A program made the translations under genes and the position numbers. Source: Clostridiales bacterium (GTDB lineage Bacteria; Bacillota; Clostridia; Christensenellales; Aristaeellaceae). Taken from it: DNA of 64,000 nucleotides. This document shows, one piece after another, positions 23,833-32,789 of this stretch. The notes under the pieces were generated by a model. That model was given only the letters and a program-made list of their open reading frames with translations, was not told the origin of the DNA and did no database searches. The stretch spans positions 49,249 to 113,248 of the forward strand of contig SVGY01000007.1 in NCBI GenBank assembly GCA_015056145.1, given 5' to 3'. Numbering within the stretch: the stretch's first letter is position 1; every line of letters begins with the position of its first letter.

Positions 23833-25954
23833 CCCGAATGCTACCCATTTTCTTTTGAGACGCAATTTGTTCATTGGCGTTGTGGTTTTTTTGGTGGTGT
23901 TTTTCACTTTGCCTATGTGGGGCCTTTCCCATATACCGGAAATGAAGAAAGACATCCAGCTATACTATCCCCCGGAAGAAATGGCACGGAGTTTTTCCGA
24001 ACTGGTCAGCAGCCGTGCCATTCACAGCATAGACCTGGAGACCCGTTGCATTCTTTTCGGAGGATTGGGTTTCCTTACGGCAATCATGCTTTTCCGTCAT
24101 TTGTTCAGCCGCAAGCAGGGCATGCTGCATGCGTCTCTGCCTGAGAAACGGGAAAAGGATTATCTGCGCAGATTGCTTGGATACCTGGTGCTGGGGCTTG
24201 GCCCGGTGGTGCTGAACTATGTGCTCTATTTGCTCATTGTGTTGGCAAATGGCTTGATTGCCTATGTGGACTGGGGCTACCTGCTTGGCCATATGGGCAT
24301 GATGCTGCTGGTGAACGTGTATGGCTTTGCGGTGGGCGTGCTTTCCAGCGTGCTGACGGGCACCTGGTGGGCGGCATTGCTGGCCGGAACTGTGCTGGTG
24401 GTGGGTTTTGAGGGCCTGTCTCTGGTGTGGCACACCCTTGCCGGCAAGTATCTTCATACCTATGTGGATTACGGCTACAGCAATGCTCTGAAAACGTTTT
24501 CACCTACCTGCACCCTCTACAAGGGTGTGTATAAGCCCGGTGAAGCCAGGTTGTTGCCCGGGTTGATCTCCTGCGTGCTGTGCTTTGGCGCAGGGTTGTA
24601 TCTGTACCGCATTCGCAGGACGGAAGCCACCGAGCGCACCCTCGCCTTTGACTGGCTTCATGCGGTGATGGGCTTTGTTCTGCCGGTGATGGGCGGCAGC
24701 CTTATGGGCGTGATTCTGATGTATTCCTTTGCATCGGAAACCGGCTTGGTGCTTGGCTTGACCCTGGGAACCCTGTTGACCTTTTGGGTATGCAGGATGG
24801 TATTCAATCAGCGGTTCTGCGGCATTCTCCGGCAGTGGTATCTGCCTGTGGCGGCTGTGATTGTGCTGCTGCTTTGCCTCGGTGCGCTCCACACAGATGT
24901 CATGGGTTACGATCATTATCTGCCCCAGAGGGATGAAGTGCGTTCCATTACCTACCAGCCAATTGGATATCGGGACAGCGATGAAACCATCACCCTTTCC
25001 AGCCCTGATGCACTGGATGCAGCCTATGCCTGGTGCGAGATGATGCGCGGTGAAGTGGATGGCATGGAAAACGGCCTTGATCAGGCGTATTTGGCCGTTA
25101 CCGATAGCTGCGTGCTGGTGACCTATCAGCTGGAAAACCGTACCGTGGTGCGCCGCTATCCCAACCAGGACATTCGCAACGATGCACAGCCCTGCCTCCA
25201 GGCCATCATCGAAAGCGACGATTACCGCCGCAGCCTGATTGCCGATTACCACCTGGAGGACGGCAGCGTCCGGTACCTGTATATGAATTGCAATGCTCCC
25301 TTTGGCGAAAGGGAATTGTTCTATGACAAATTCGGAGTATTGCCTGACCTGAACCTGAACCGCAGCGAAGATCCTCAAAAGATGGATAAAATCCTTCTTG
25401 CCCTGAGGGACGATGTGGAGGACCGCAGCTTTTCCGATAAGAAGAAGAGGGAAATCTTTACCCTGGACCTGTCCTTCCACAATGAGGAAACCGGCGAGGA
25501 TGGATACATCAACGTGCCTATTTTCGCAGGGGATGAGAATGTGCTGAAGGCGATCTTCGGCAATAAGGCGGTTAATGTGACGGATTATCTTACCGGCGGA
25601 TATGCGGCGGATGAAAATATTATCGTGCTGCAGGCTACCATGCCCATCAGCCGTGCGGAACTCCAGCGTTCGGGCATATCGTCTTTTGAAATGGAGTATG
25701 AGGTTACGGAGGCATCCAGTCCGGAAGAAGCCGTGGAATGGGTCAGAGGTGCACAGCACAGCGGCCAGCACCGGCGCTATTTCATGCCGGATTATGAGGA
25801 ACAGAGCTACAGCTATATCTACATCTATGATATCGAAAGGCTGAAGCAGTACCAGGCATCCGGAGATAACTTCCAGATTCCCGAGGACCATGCCCAGATG
25901 GTGAACGACAGGAACATTCCCATCACCACGACGCTCCACTGCATCGGCAAGTAA
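23819..25954 (+). CDS. ABC permease with large C-terminal soluble domain
   Basis: 711 residues. The first half (about 18-370) has roughly ten hydrophobic helices with a LPEKREKDYLRR loop found in ABC-2-type permeases next to YtrA-like regulators. The second half (about 390-711) is hydrophilic and beta-rich with no signal; it probably faces outside and may sense or bind a ligand. The C-terminal half resembles what databases call DUF6449, from memory only. The ATG at 23819 follows GGAGG with 9 bases of spacing; a GTG at 23813 is too close. Confidence 0.8.
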   Translation: MRSNNPNATHFLLRRNLFIGVVVFLVVFFTLPMWGLSHIPEMKKDIQLYYPPEEMARSFSELVSSRAIHSIDLETRCILFGGLGFLTAIMLFRHLFSRKQGMLHASLPEKREKDYLRRLLGYLVLGLGPVVLNYVLYLLIVLANGLIAYVDWGYLLGHMGMMLLVNVYGFAVGVLSSVLTGTWWAALLAGTVLVVGFEGLSLVWHTLAGKYLHTYVDYGYSNALKTFSPTCTLYKGVYKPGEARLLPGLISCVLCFGAGLYLYRIRRTEATERTLAFDWLHAVMGFVLPVMGGSLMGVILMYSFASETGLVLGLTLGTLLTFWVCRMVFNQRFCGILRQWYLPVAAVIVLLLCLGALHTDVMGYDHYLPQRDEVRSITYQPIGYRDSDETITLSSPDALDAAYAWCEMMRGEVDGMENGLDQAYLAVTDSCVLVTYQLENRTVVRRYPNQDIRNDAQPCLQAIIESDDYRRSLIADYHLEDGSVRYLYMNCNAPFGERELFYDKFGVLPDLNLNRSEDPQKMDKILLALRDDVEDRSFSDKKKREIFTLDLSFHNEETGEDGYINVPIFAGDENVLKAIFGNKAVNVTDYLTGGYAADENIIVLQATMPISRAELQRSGISSFEMEYEVTEASSPEEAVEWVRGAQHSGQHRRYFMPDYEEQSYSYIYIYDIERLKQYQASGDNFQIPEDHAQMVNDRNIPITTTLHCIGK

Positions 25955-25973
25955 TTCCCCCCAAAAAAACATT

Positions 25974-26007
25974 GCCTGCCCGCAAACCAGAAAGGCTGCG
26001 GGCAGGC
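25974..26007. terminator. Bidirectional terminator after the ABC operon
   Basis: GCCTGCCCGC pairs with GCGGGCAGGC around a 14-base loop, with A7 upstream and TTTTTG downstream. It is shared with the convergent spoIIE gene. Confidence 0.9.
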
Positions 26008-26020
26008 TTTTTGTATGAAG

Positions 26021-28357
26021 TTATCGTGGCTGCCGTCTGCGGTCAATGAGCAGAAGCACCATCACCGTCATATCATCCCGGGGCACGCCTCCGGAGGCCA
26101 GCAAAGCATTGCGTACGAGCGCATCTGCCATGCGCTGGGGGTCGGTAAAGAGGCTTTCTTCAAGGGCCTTTTTCATTTGCGCATCGTCGGAAAAGGCTTC
26201 CGCAATACCGTCGCTCATAAGAACGAGGATATCGCCGTTGTGCAGCTGGCAGCGGATGTCTGTGGGGCGGGCTTCTTCCACCACGCCCAGGGGCAGGGAA
26301 GAGGAGTCCACTTTTTTGACATGATTGCCCCGGATGATCCAGGAGGGGCATGCGCCCAGCTTTTCCATGAATACCTCGCCGGTCCAGAGGTTGATATCCG
26401 CCAGATCCACGGTGGAAAACTCTTCCGGATTTTCCTGCATGCCAAGCATGATGCCGTTTACCGCAACGATGGCCTGCTTGCGGGTATATCCGGACTGGAG
26501 CAGGAGCAAAAGAAGCTCAAGGGTTTTCTGGCTCTGGGCATTGGCCCGCACGCCGTGTCCCATGCCGTCGCAGAGAACCATCAGCAGGCGGCCTCCGTCG
26601 CAGCGTTTGTATATGCAACTGTCGCCGCATATTTCCTCGTCCTCGCTGCCGGGCTTTTGCCCTGCGTTTACGGAGGCTGTGCCAATGCTGGCGTTGTACA
26701 GGGGTACTTCCTCCAGCTCGATATGTCCTTTTTCACAATGGGATATGGCAAGACTGATTTCGTTTTCGGCTTCCAGTCGGCGGAAAAGTTGCTTCAGTGG
26801 CTTCTGCACGGGCAGCATGGCCTCGGCTTGCAGGGCGGCCTGCAGATGGCCGTCCACCCGTCTGGCGTACAAAAGCCGGGCCGGAATGCGCATTTCCTCA
26901 AGAGCGGTGCGGATGACGTGGGCCGCTTCCAGGTCGCTGAAGCTCTCTCCGGCAGCCAGGGTTTCCAGGTCGCCCAGGGTGCACATGGTGGCAGCCAGGT
27001 GGGTCAGGGTCAGATCCCGCTGGAACTGCATGCGCCTTTGTGCGGTTTCCCTTTTTTTAAGGGAAACGAGGGTCTCCCGGGCGGCACGGTCAATGGCCTC
27101 TGTTCGCAAGCAGCCCTGCTGGCTGAGCGCAGGCAGATTATCCTCCTGAATGGATTCCCCACGGCTGGACATGTCCATCATGGTTTCCATCAGTTTCTGG
27201 GTGCGTGCCCGGCTCCGGCCCCAGCACATTTCCCGGTTGGAACAGTCCTGACACAGCCGGTAGCCCAGCTCGGCGCCTTGATCCGCCAAAGGGCTTTCCA
27301 GCGGCGGCAGGGCCTTTGCCACGCTGTAGATGGATGTGCGCAGATGGCTGATGTAATCAGTGAGGAAGGCGTTTTCCATGGAGGAACTTCTCAGGGGATC
27401 GCCGGAGAGCAGTTCCTCGGCTTTTTCCCGGATATCATGGCTCAGAAGAAAGCAGAAAAGGGAACCTGTCAGCACCGCAGCCCAGCTGAGGGCAGGTTTG
27501 GCCAGAGGCATGACGAAAAAAGCAAGGAAATCAGCTATTACGGCTGCGGGGATCACCAATACACGCCAGCGGCGCAGTGGCGGAAGGCCGCAGAAAAGGC
27601 CCACCATGGTCAGGCTGAAGGCAATGCGGCTGTCATGGCCGCCAAAGGCCAGTGCAATGCCGCAGAAAAGGCCGCCGGCAATTCCCTTGAGGCAGCCGGT
27701 GAGGGAGGCTATCAGCACTGTTGAGAAAACAGCCGCCAGCTGCCCCAGGTTGAGGCCGAAAAGCTGAAAGTATCCCAGTGCGGATATCATCATCAGGCAG
27801 AGAAAAAAGGCCGCAGGTCTGCTTTGCGGTCGGCGGAGGGTTTCCTCAGGCAGGTCGAAACTGCGCCGGAAAAACAGGGCCGTCAACATACCCACAGGCA
27901 CCGCAGCCCAGCACAGGAGCACGTTCATAGGGTCGCCCTGAAAGAGACTCCATAGCGCCCGGGGCAGCAGGGCAGCCCCGGCAAGGAAGGCGGTTTCGGC
28001 TCCGGGGCCGGGTCGGGCCGTGCGCAAAAGCAGCCACAGAAGGCTGAAGCCTGCATAGTGCCACAAATCCGGCTCCAGTCCCCAAAGCAGCCGCAAAAGC
28101 AGCGACAGGCCCATACCCGCAAGTGAAAAGAAGGAACTTTTTCCCGGGAAAGCCAGCAGAAGCGCCACTGCAAAAGGAGAAGGGATCCCGAGCCACTTTA
28201 CAAAGGGAGCAAGAAAAAAACAGGCGCAAGTTGCAAGCGGTTTTGCGGAACAGCACAGCGTCACCCAGCTCCACTGAAAAAGGCCGGTTAGCGCTTCTAA
28301 AAAGGTTTTGCGCCGTTTTTCAGGCGTGGCCGTATTCTGAAGGGGCGCATTTGTCAT
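26021..28357 (-). CDS. spoIIE: Stage II sporulation protein E
   Basis: 778 residues. Residues about 20-310 hold some ten membrane helices; a regulatory linker follows, then the PP2C-type phosphatase domain (about 560-775) with the metal-binding EICGDS, LCDGMGHG and MSDGIAEAF motifs. SpoIIE localises to the asymmetric septum and dephosphorylates SpoIIAA to activate sigma F. Shorter than the B. subtilis protein (827) but with all parts. GGGAGGTGA lies 6 bases before the ATG; a 42-codon in-frame extension has no site. Its presence implies that the organism sporulates or descends from one that did. Confidence 0.95.
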   Translation of the reverse strand: MTNAPLQNTATPEKRRKTFLEALTGLFQWSWVTLCCSAKPLATCACFFLAPFVKWLGIPSPFAVALLLAFPGKSSFFSLAGMGLSLLLRLLWGLEPDLWHYAGFSLLWLLLRTARPGPGAETAFLAGAALLPRALWSLFQGDPMNVLLCWAAVPVGMLTALFFRRSFDLPEETLRRPQSRPAAFFLCLMMISALGYFQLFGLNLGQLAAVFSTVLIASLTGCLKGIAGGLFCGIALAFGGHDSRIAFSLTMVGLFCGLPPLRRWRVLVIPAAVIADFLAFFVMPLAKPALSWAAVLTGSLFCFLLSHDIREKAEELLSGDPLRSSSMENAFLTDYISHLRTSIYSVAKALPPLESPLADQGAELGYRLCQDCSNREMCWGRSRARTQKLMETMMDMSSRGESIQEDNLPALSQQGCLRTEAIDRAARETLVSLKKRETAQRRMQFQRDLTLTHLAATMCTLGDLETLAAGESFSDLEAAHVIRTALEEMRIPARLLYARRVDGHLQAALQAEAMLPVQKPLKQLFRRLEAENEISLAISHCEKGHIELEEVPLYNASIGTASVNAGQKPGSEDEEICGDSCIYKRCDGGRLLMVLCDGMGHGVRANAQSQKTLELLLLLLQSGYTRKQAIVAVNGIMLGMQENPEEFSTVDLADINLWTGEVFMEKLGACPSWIIRGNHVKKVDSSSLPLGVVEEARPTDIRCQLHNGDILVLMSDGIAEAFSDDAQMKKALEESLFTDPQRMADALVRNALLASGGVPRDDMTVMVLLLIDRRRQPR

Positions 28358-28398
28358 GATCTTCACCTCCCGGCGTGTATCAGCGATAATCAGCCAGC

Positions 28399-28432
28399 AG
28401 TATACCGGGCCTTTGCAGGGCGCACCGTCGAA
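28399..28432 (-). promoter_or_regulatory. Candidate Spo0A-activated promoter of spoIIE
   Basis: On the minus strand, TTCGACG (a 6-of-7 match to the reversed 0A box TTCGACA) is followed 22 bases on by TATACT. A wide 21-22-base spacing with an 0A box at the -35 is the layout of sigma A promoters activated by Spo0A in Bacillus. The match is short and could be chance. Confidence 0.4.
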
Positions 28433-28482
28433 GCAAAACGCAAAATTTGTCCGATGCAGGCTGGAAAAAGCGAAAGAACCCA

Positions 28483-28489
28483 TTCGACA
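28483..28489 (+). promoter_or_regulatory. 0A-box-like site
   Basis: Exact TTCGACA (TGTCGAA on the other strand), located 78 bases before the Spo0A-like gene and 125 bases before spoIIE. A 7-base match alone is weak; the location between two sporulation-type genes is what makes it notable. Confidence 0.35.
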
Positions 28490-28566
28490 AAGAAAGCGGA
28501 AATCCGTTGCAGGAAAAGGAAAAGCTTTGGGGGAACAGATAGAAAAAACGAAAGAGGGAGGCCATT

Positions 28567-29304
28567 ATGCGTCTGATGATCGTGGTGGACGGGCAAAAAC
28601 TGGGTGACAGACTGATGGAAGCTTTTTTTGCAGCCGGTGAAAGTTGGCAGCCGGAACTGGTTTTCTCGCCGGAACAAGCACGGAAGCAACTGATGCAAAG
28701 CCTTTGGCAGGGGCTGATTTTACAGGGAGTGGAAGGAAAGGCGCTGGGCAACCGTCTGCTCAGGGAAGGCCCGTCATGCCCGCCGGTGACGCTGTTTCTT
28801 TGGGAAGAAGGCAGCGCAAAACCTGCTTTTGCAGATTGCAGCGTGTCTGCAAATTCCAGCCCCTCAGCCATGGCAAAGATAATGGAAATCATGATAAAAA
28901 AGCCGCTGCCAACGCTGGCTGCGGCTCGCCGGGAGGAATGCTCCCGGATGGTGTGCGGTTTTCTTGAACAGTTGGGTATGGAGCCCTTCTGCAAGGGGTG
29001 GAATTACGCCCGCTGGTGCCTGGAAAGATGCGTGCCATCGCCGATGGGCGAGAAGCTTTCCATGCAGACGCTTTACGATGAATGTGCAAGATGCTTTTCC
29101 ACCACCGGGGCTGCCGTGGAGCGGTGCCTCAGGACGGCGGTGGAAAACGTTTTCACCATGGGCAACCTCAGCGGGACGGAACGGTTTTACGGGGGCAGCG
29201 TGGACCCTGAAAGAGGCAAGCCTACCAACCGGGCCTTTCTTGTGCAGGGAGTTAGGCAGATCCGCTTACTCCTTGACAGTGCTGCGCTCGGTAAAAAGCA
29301 GTGA
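28567..29304 (+). CDS. Spo0A C-terminal-domain protein with degenerate receiver
   Basis: 245 residues. Residues 128-235 align with the Spo0A DNA-binding domain: LGMEPFCKGWNYAR, then FSTTGAAVERCLRTAVE in the recognition-helix position, then MGN and GKPTN near the end. Relative to Spo0A (TTASRVERAIRHAIE), the Glu and two Arg are kept but one Arg and a His that contact the 0A box are Ala and Thr. Residues 1-100 have receiver-like length and an opening hydrophobic strand, but no phosphorylatable Asp pocket or conserved Lys can be seen. It is thus probably a phosphorylation-independent paralogue, not Spo0A itself. AGAGGGAGG precedes the ATG. Confidence 0.78.
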   Translation: MRLMIVVDGQKLGDRLMEAFFAAGESWQPELVFSPEQARKQLMQSLWQGLILQGVEGKALGNRLLREGPSCPPVTLFLWEEGSAKPAFADCSVSANSSPSAMAKIMEIMIKKPLPTLAAARREECSRMVCGFLEQLGMEPFCKGWNYARWCLERCVPSPMGEKLSMQTLYDECARCFSTTGAAVERCLRTAVENVFTMGNLSGTERFYGGSVDPERGKPTNRAFLVQGVRQIRLLLDSAALGKKQ

Positions 29305-29469
29305 CAGGCACCACAGACCCGCTGCGCCGATGATGGTGTACAGAATGCGGCTGATGATGGCTGCCTGGCCGCCGAAGAGCCATGCCACCAGATCGAACTG
29401 GAATACGCCCACCAGCGCCCAGTTGATGGCGCCCAGAATGACCAGCGCCAGGGAGATTTTATCTACCAT
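29266..29469 (-). CDS. DUF378 small membrane protein
   Basis: 67 residues with two hydrophobic helices; LALVILGAINWALVG is the DUF378 signature. Function unknown. A strong AAGGAGG precedes the ATG. Its last 13 codons overlap the 3' end of the convergent Spo0A-like gene by 39 bases, so the two messages are antisense to each other at their ends. Confidence 0.9.
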   Translation of the reverse strand: MVDKISLALVILGAINWALVGVFQFDLVAWLFGGQAAIISRILYTIIGAAGLWCLSLLFTERSTVKE

Positions 29470-29544
29470 GGGTTTCCCTCCTTACTTAAAGCCGTTGCGG
29501 CTTTTTATGCAGTTTGTCCGGCGGAGGGCGGTTCTATGCGGCTA

Positions 29545-30402
29545 TCAGAGAAAACAGGCTCGGGGAGAGCTGCCCTGCCATACCCACTTTTTTGGCCAGG
29601 GTTCATTTTCGGGAAGAAGGAGCACCTTGCCTGTGGGCAGGTCGGAGAGAAGGATGCGGCCTTTTTTCTGGGAAAGCTCCATGCACAGCGCTCCGGCGGG
29701 TTCGTTCCACAAGATTTGCCCTGTGAGAAGACTGATGCGCAAAAGCCCATCGGGTGTGCTGATGAGTGCGCTGACCCCGTCCGGGCATACCTGCAGCGTT
29801 CCTGGCAGCCCGGGCAGACGTAAAAGCTCCCGTGGCCTGCGCTTTCCCTTAGGGAGAATGCAGATTACGGTCTGGATATCGTATCCTTCCGCTGCGCAGA
29901 CTAAAACCAGTCCGTTTTTCCAGTAAGCTGCTCCAAAGCAGGGATGCCGGGTATGGATGCGCCAGGAGGGCACCAGATCCGGCAAAGAGAAAATGAGCGC
30001 CTCGTTTTCTGCACCGCCTGCCACCAGGATCTCCTGTCCCGAAGGGCTGAGCATCATGCTGCGGGGAAACACGCCTGCGGGCGCTGCGTAGGAAAGCTGC
30101 CCCGTGCCAAGATGCACGGCGTGCACCATATCCGCCTCTGCGCTGAGTATGTACAGCCACCTGCCGCAGGGGGAAGGGCAGAGGGCCGAGACTCCCGGGG
30201 GAGCAGGAAACTTCATCTCCTGCCGGAGTTTTTTTCTGTGGATGAGATGGCAGCTTCGGGTTTTTTCGCAGACAAGGATGATCTTTCCCGGGCACAGGGC
30301 GGACATGCAGGGACATTCTGCCTCTGTTGGGATGAGAAGGGGCGGATCTTCTCCCCGAATCAGAAAGGCACCCCGTGACGGATCCGCAATAAGCATATTC
30401 AT
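29545..30402 (-). CDS. Beta-propeller-like protein of unknown function
   Basis: 285 residues. It contains repeated short beta modules of about 40 residues (for example PCGRWLYILSAEADMVHAVHL, then PSGQEILVAGGAENEALIFSL, then PDGVSALISTPDGLLRISLL), as in YVTN/WD-type propellers. There is no signal peptide or membrane helix, so it would be cytoplasmic. Cys is frequent. The start is set by AAAGGAG 7 bases upstream. No enzymatic motif is visible. Proximity to spoIIE and the Spo0A-like gene hints at a sporulation setting, which is conjecture. Confidence 0.65.
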   Translation of the reverse strand: MNMLIADPSRGAFLIRGEDPPLLIPTEAECPCMSALCPGKIILVCEKTRSCHLIHRKKLRQEMKFPAPPGVSALCPSPCGRWLYILSAEADMVHAVHLGTGQLSYAAPAGVFPRSMMLSPSGQEILVAGGAENEALIFSLPDLVPSWRIHTRHPCFGAAYWKNGLVLVCAAEGYDIQTVICILPKGKRRPRELLRLPGLPGTLQVCPDGVSALISTPDGLLRISLLTGQILWNEPAGALCMELSQKKGRILLSDLPTGKVLLLPENEPWPKKWVWQGSSPRACFL

Positions 30403-30554
30403 GGCATCGCTCCTTTGGCTGGAGGGCTTATTGATTCCAGAGTATGCAAAAATGGGGAAATGGTTTTTCCCCGCAGAAAATGGCAGGAAAAAGGAAAAGA
30501 ATGTCGAATGCTGTTAAGTGCCATTATTATGGTGTAATGAAGGGAAGGATTATT

Positions 30555-30803
30555 TTGCATTATAAAACCAACGGAACCTGCTCCCGGGCCATCGACCTGG
30601 AAATTGAAAACGACGTTATCACTGCATGTGCCTTTGAAGGCGGTTGCCGGGGCAATACCCAGGGCCTTGCCAAAGTAGTGGTGGGCCAGAACGCAAAGGA
30701 GATCATGGAGCGCCTTCGGGGCATCGAATGCCGGGGGAATACCTCCTGCCCCGACCAGCTGAGCCGTGCTATCGAAAAATATTATCAGCAGAACGCACAG
30801 TAA
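30555..30803 (+). CDS. TSCPD-domain protein (TIGR03905 type)
   Basis: 82 residues. HYKTNGTCSRAIDLEIE at the start, FEGGCRGN in the middle and RGNTSCPDQLSRAIE at the end match the TIGR03905 family, a small domain related to the C-terminal TSCPD domain of class-II ribonucleotide reductases. Four Cys suggest metal or redox chemistry. I chose a TTG start at 30555 (after GGGAAGG) because the family starts exactly here; ATGs at 30501 and 30537 would add unmatched residues. Confidence 0.78.
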   Translation: MHYKTNGTCSRAIDLEIENDVITACAFEGGCRGNTQGLAKVVVGQNAKEIMERLRGIECRGNTSCPDQLSRAIEKYYQQNAQ

Positions 30804-30815
30804 GGAGTATATGGT

Positions 30816-31994
30816 TTGGATACACAGCCAATGAAATTTAAGGATGCGGCAGACCTGAGCCCGGAAATCCTGAAAGCCGTGGAAGCCATGGGTTTTTCGG
30901 AAATGACCCCGGTGCAGCAGCAGACCCTGCCGCTGATGATGGAGGGCCGGGACGTTATTGCCATCGCTCCTACAGGTACCGGCAAAACCTGCGCCTTCGG
31001 TATTCCTATGCTGGAATACGTCAATCTGCAGGATTCCCGGGTGCAGGAGCTGGTTCTGGCCCCTACCCGTGAATTGAGCCTGCAGATCACCGAGGAGCTC
31101 AAAGCCCTCTCCCGCTTCATTCCCGGCGTGCGCATCGCCTGCCTTTACGGCGGCCAGCCCATTGCCAGGCAGATGAACCAGCTGAACAAAAAACCGCAGA
31201 TCGTGGTTGCCACCCCCGGCCGCCTGCTGGACCATATGAACCGGGGAAACATCCGCCTGAATGCGGTACATACCATGGTGCTGGATGAGGCTGACGAAAT
31301 GCTCAACATGGGCTTTGTGAAGGACGTGACCAGAATTATCGAAGCCACGCCCAATGACCGGGAACTGGTTCTCTTCTCCGCCACCACCAATCAGGATGTT
31401 ATGACCATTGCATGGAAGTACCAGAACGAGCCGGTGGAGGTGCGCATTGAAGCCACCAAGGAGAACCGGCCCCAGATTACCCAGTACGTTATCGAAACCA
31501 CCCGGGAGGAGAAGTACGAAAATCTGCTCTACCTACTGGACAGCGATGCCTACCAGCGGGTGATGGTTTTCATCAACACCAAGGACATGACCCAGCGCAT
31601 TTGCAAGCGCCTGAAGGATGCAGGTTATCCTGCGGACTGCCTCCACGGCGATATGCGCCAATCCGCCCGCAATGATGTGATGAGCAAGTTCCGCAAGGGC
31701 AAATTCCAGATCCTCCTGGCCACTGACGTGGCTGCCCGGGGCATCGACGTGGACGATGTGGAGGCTGTTATCAATTACGACCTGCCTAATGAAAACGAGT
31801 ACTATCTCCACCGCATTGGACGAACGGGCCGGGCCAAGCGGCACGGCGTGGCCTTTACGCTGCTTACCTACACCGAATCCGTCCGCTTTGACGAGATCCT
31901 GAAATACATCATGGCAAAGCCCATCGCCCTTAAGTTTGACGACATGGGCATCCTTGTAAACGAAAAGCAGACCCCATTCTTTGAGAATATGTAA
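30816..31994 (+). CDS. DEAD-box RNA helicase
   Basis: 392 residues. Q motif (TPVQQQTLP, 31-39), motif I APTGTGKT (51-58), LDEADEML, SAT in FSATTN, and HRIGRTGR. The protein ends shortly after motif VI, so it is a bare helicase core without the RNA-binding extension of CshA or DbpA. It would unwind short RNA duplexes in ribosome assembly or mRNA decay. The start is TTG with AAGGAG 8 bases upstream. It is probably cotranscribed with the preceding TSCPD gene and the following CofE-like gene. Confidence 0.95.
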   Translation: MDTQPMKFKDAADLSPEILKAVEAMGFSEMTPVQQQTLPLMMEGRDVIAIAPTGTGKTCAFGIPMLEYVNLQDSRVQELVLAPTRELSLQITEELKALSRFIPGVRIACLYGGQPIARQMNQLNKKPQIVVATPGRLLDHMNRGNIRLNAVHTMVLDEADEMLNMGFVKDVTRIIEATPNDRELVLFSATTNQDVMTIAWKYQNEPVEVRIEATKENRPQITQYVIETTREEKYENLLYLLDSDAYQRVMVFINTKDMTQRICKRLKDAGYPADCLHGDMRQSARNDVMSKFRKGKFQILLATDVAARGIDVDDVEAVINYDLPNENEYYLHRIGRTGRAKRHGVAFTLLTYTESVRFDEILKYIMAKPIALKFDDMGILVNEKQTPFFENM

Positions 31995-32017
31995 CCAATA
32001 TACGGAGGCGATTACAC

Positions 32018-32767
32018 ATGGGCATCATTCCATCCCGCAATCTGGAAGAACAACGCCGGGAAGAAAACGGCATCGTGTACTTTGACCGGGGAACCATTGA
32101 GGGCAGAGACGGCCGAAAGTACGACCGCTACGCCATCCAGACTCACTTTGTAGCTGTGGGCGAAAGCCAGAAGGAACTGGTGGACAAGTATGTGGCTCCC
32201 CTGTATCAGGAGGGCGATATCCTCAGCTTTGGCGCAAAGGTGATGTGCATGTGCGTCAAGTCCGTCAAAACCCGGGAGGAAGTGAAACCCGGCTTCTGGG
32301 CTAAGCTGCTGTGGCGTTTTGCCGGCATCAACCATACCGGCGTGGGCGCCCATGAGCCTTATAAAATGCAGATGATCATTGATATCTGCGGCCTGCCCCG
32401 GGTGCTGCTGGCTGCTTTCCTCAGCGCCGTTACCAAGCCCTTCGGCGTGCACGGCGTGTTCTGGAAGGTGTGCGGACATGGCGTTGCCGGCATCGACGGC
32501 TTCTACGAGCGTTCCAGCTTCGATCTCTACCATGAGCTGGCCCTCATCAATCCCGAAAATCCCGATGAGCTTTGTGAAGAACTGGCCCAGCAGACCGGTA
32601 TGCCCGTTGTACTGATGGATGCCAATGACATCCAGCGGGATCAGCTGGGCAAGAGCAGCAACATGCCCCTCACCGACGAGCAGCTGCAGGATGCCATGGC
32701 AGACAACCCCTCCGGACAGGGCGACGAGCTGACTCCCCTGATTTTGATCCGGCCTGTGAAGGAATAA
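32018..32767 (+). CDS. CofE-like (F420-0:gamma-glutamyl ligase family) protein
   Basis: 249 residues. The GDILSFGAKV and KSVKTREEVKPG segments, and the FGVHGVFWKVCGHGVAGIDGF stretch, fit the CofE-like family found widely in bacteria that do not make coenzyme F420. The bacterial proteins' substrate is unknown; glutamate ligation is possible. No other F420 gene is in the window. GGAGG precedes the ATG. Confidence 0.7.
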   Translation: MGIIPSRNLEEQRREENGIVYFDRGTIEGRDGRKYDRYAIQTHFVAVGESQKELVDKYVAPLYQEGDILSFGAKVMCMCVKSVKTREEVKPGFWAKLLWRFAGINHTGVGAHEPYKMQMIIDICGLPRVLLAAFLSAVTKPFGVHGVFWKVCGHGVAGIDGFYERSSFDLYHELALINPENPDELCEELAQQTGMPVVLMDANDIQRDQLGKSSNMPLTDEQLQDAMADNPSGQGDELTPLILIRPVKE

Positions 32768-32789
32768 ATCAACCTGAAAATGTGAACAG

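Noticed and set aside
32018..32767. Evidence for coenzyme F420 synthesis
   Set aside because: Only a CofE-like protein is present; bacterial members of the family are common without F420 and no other cof gene is in the window.
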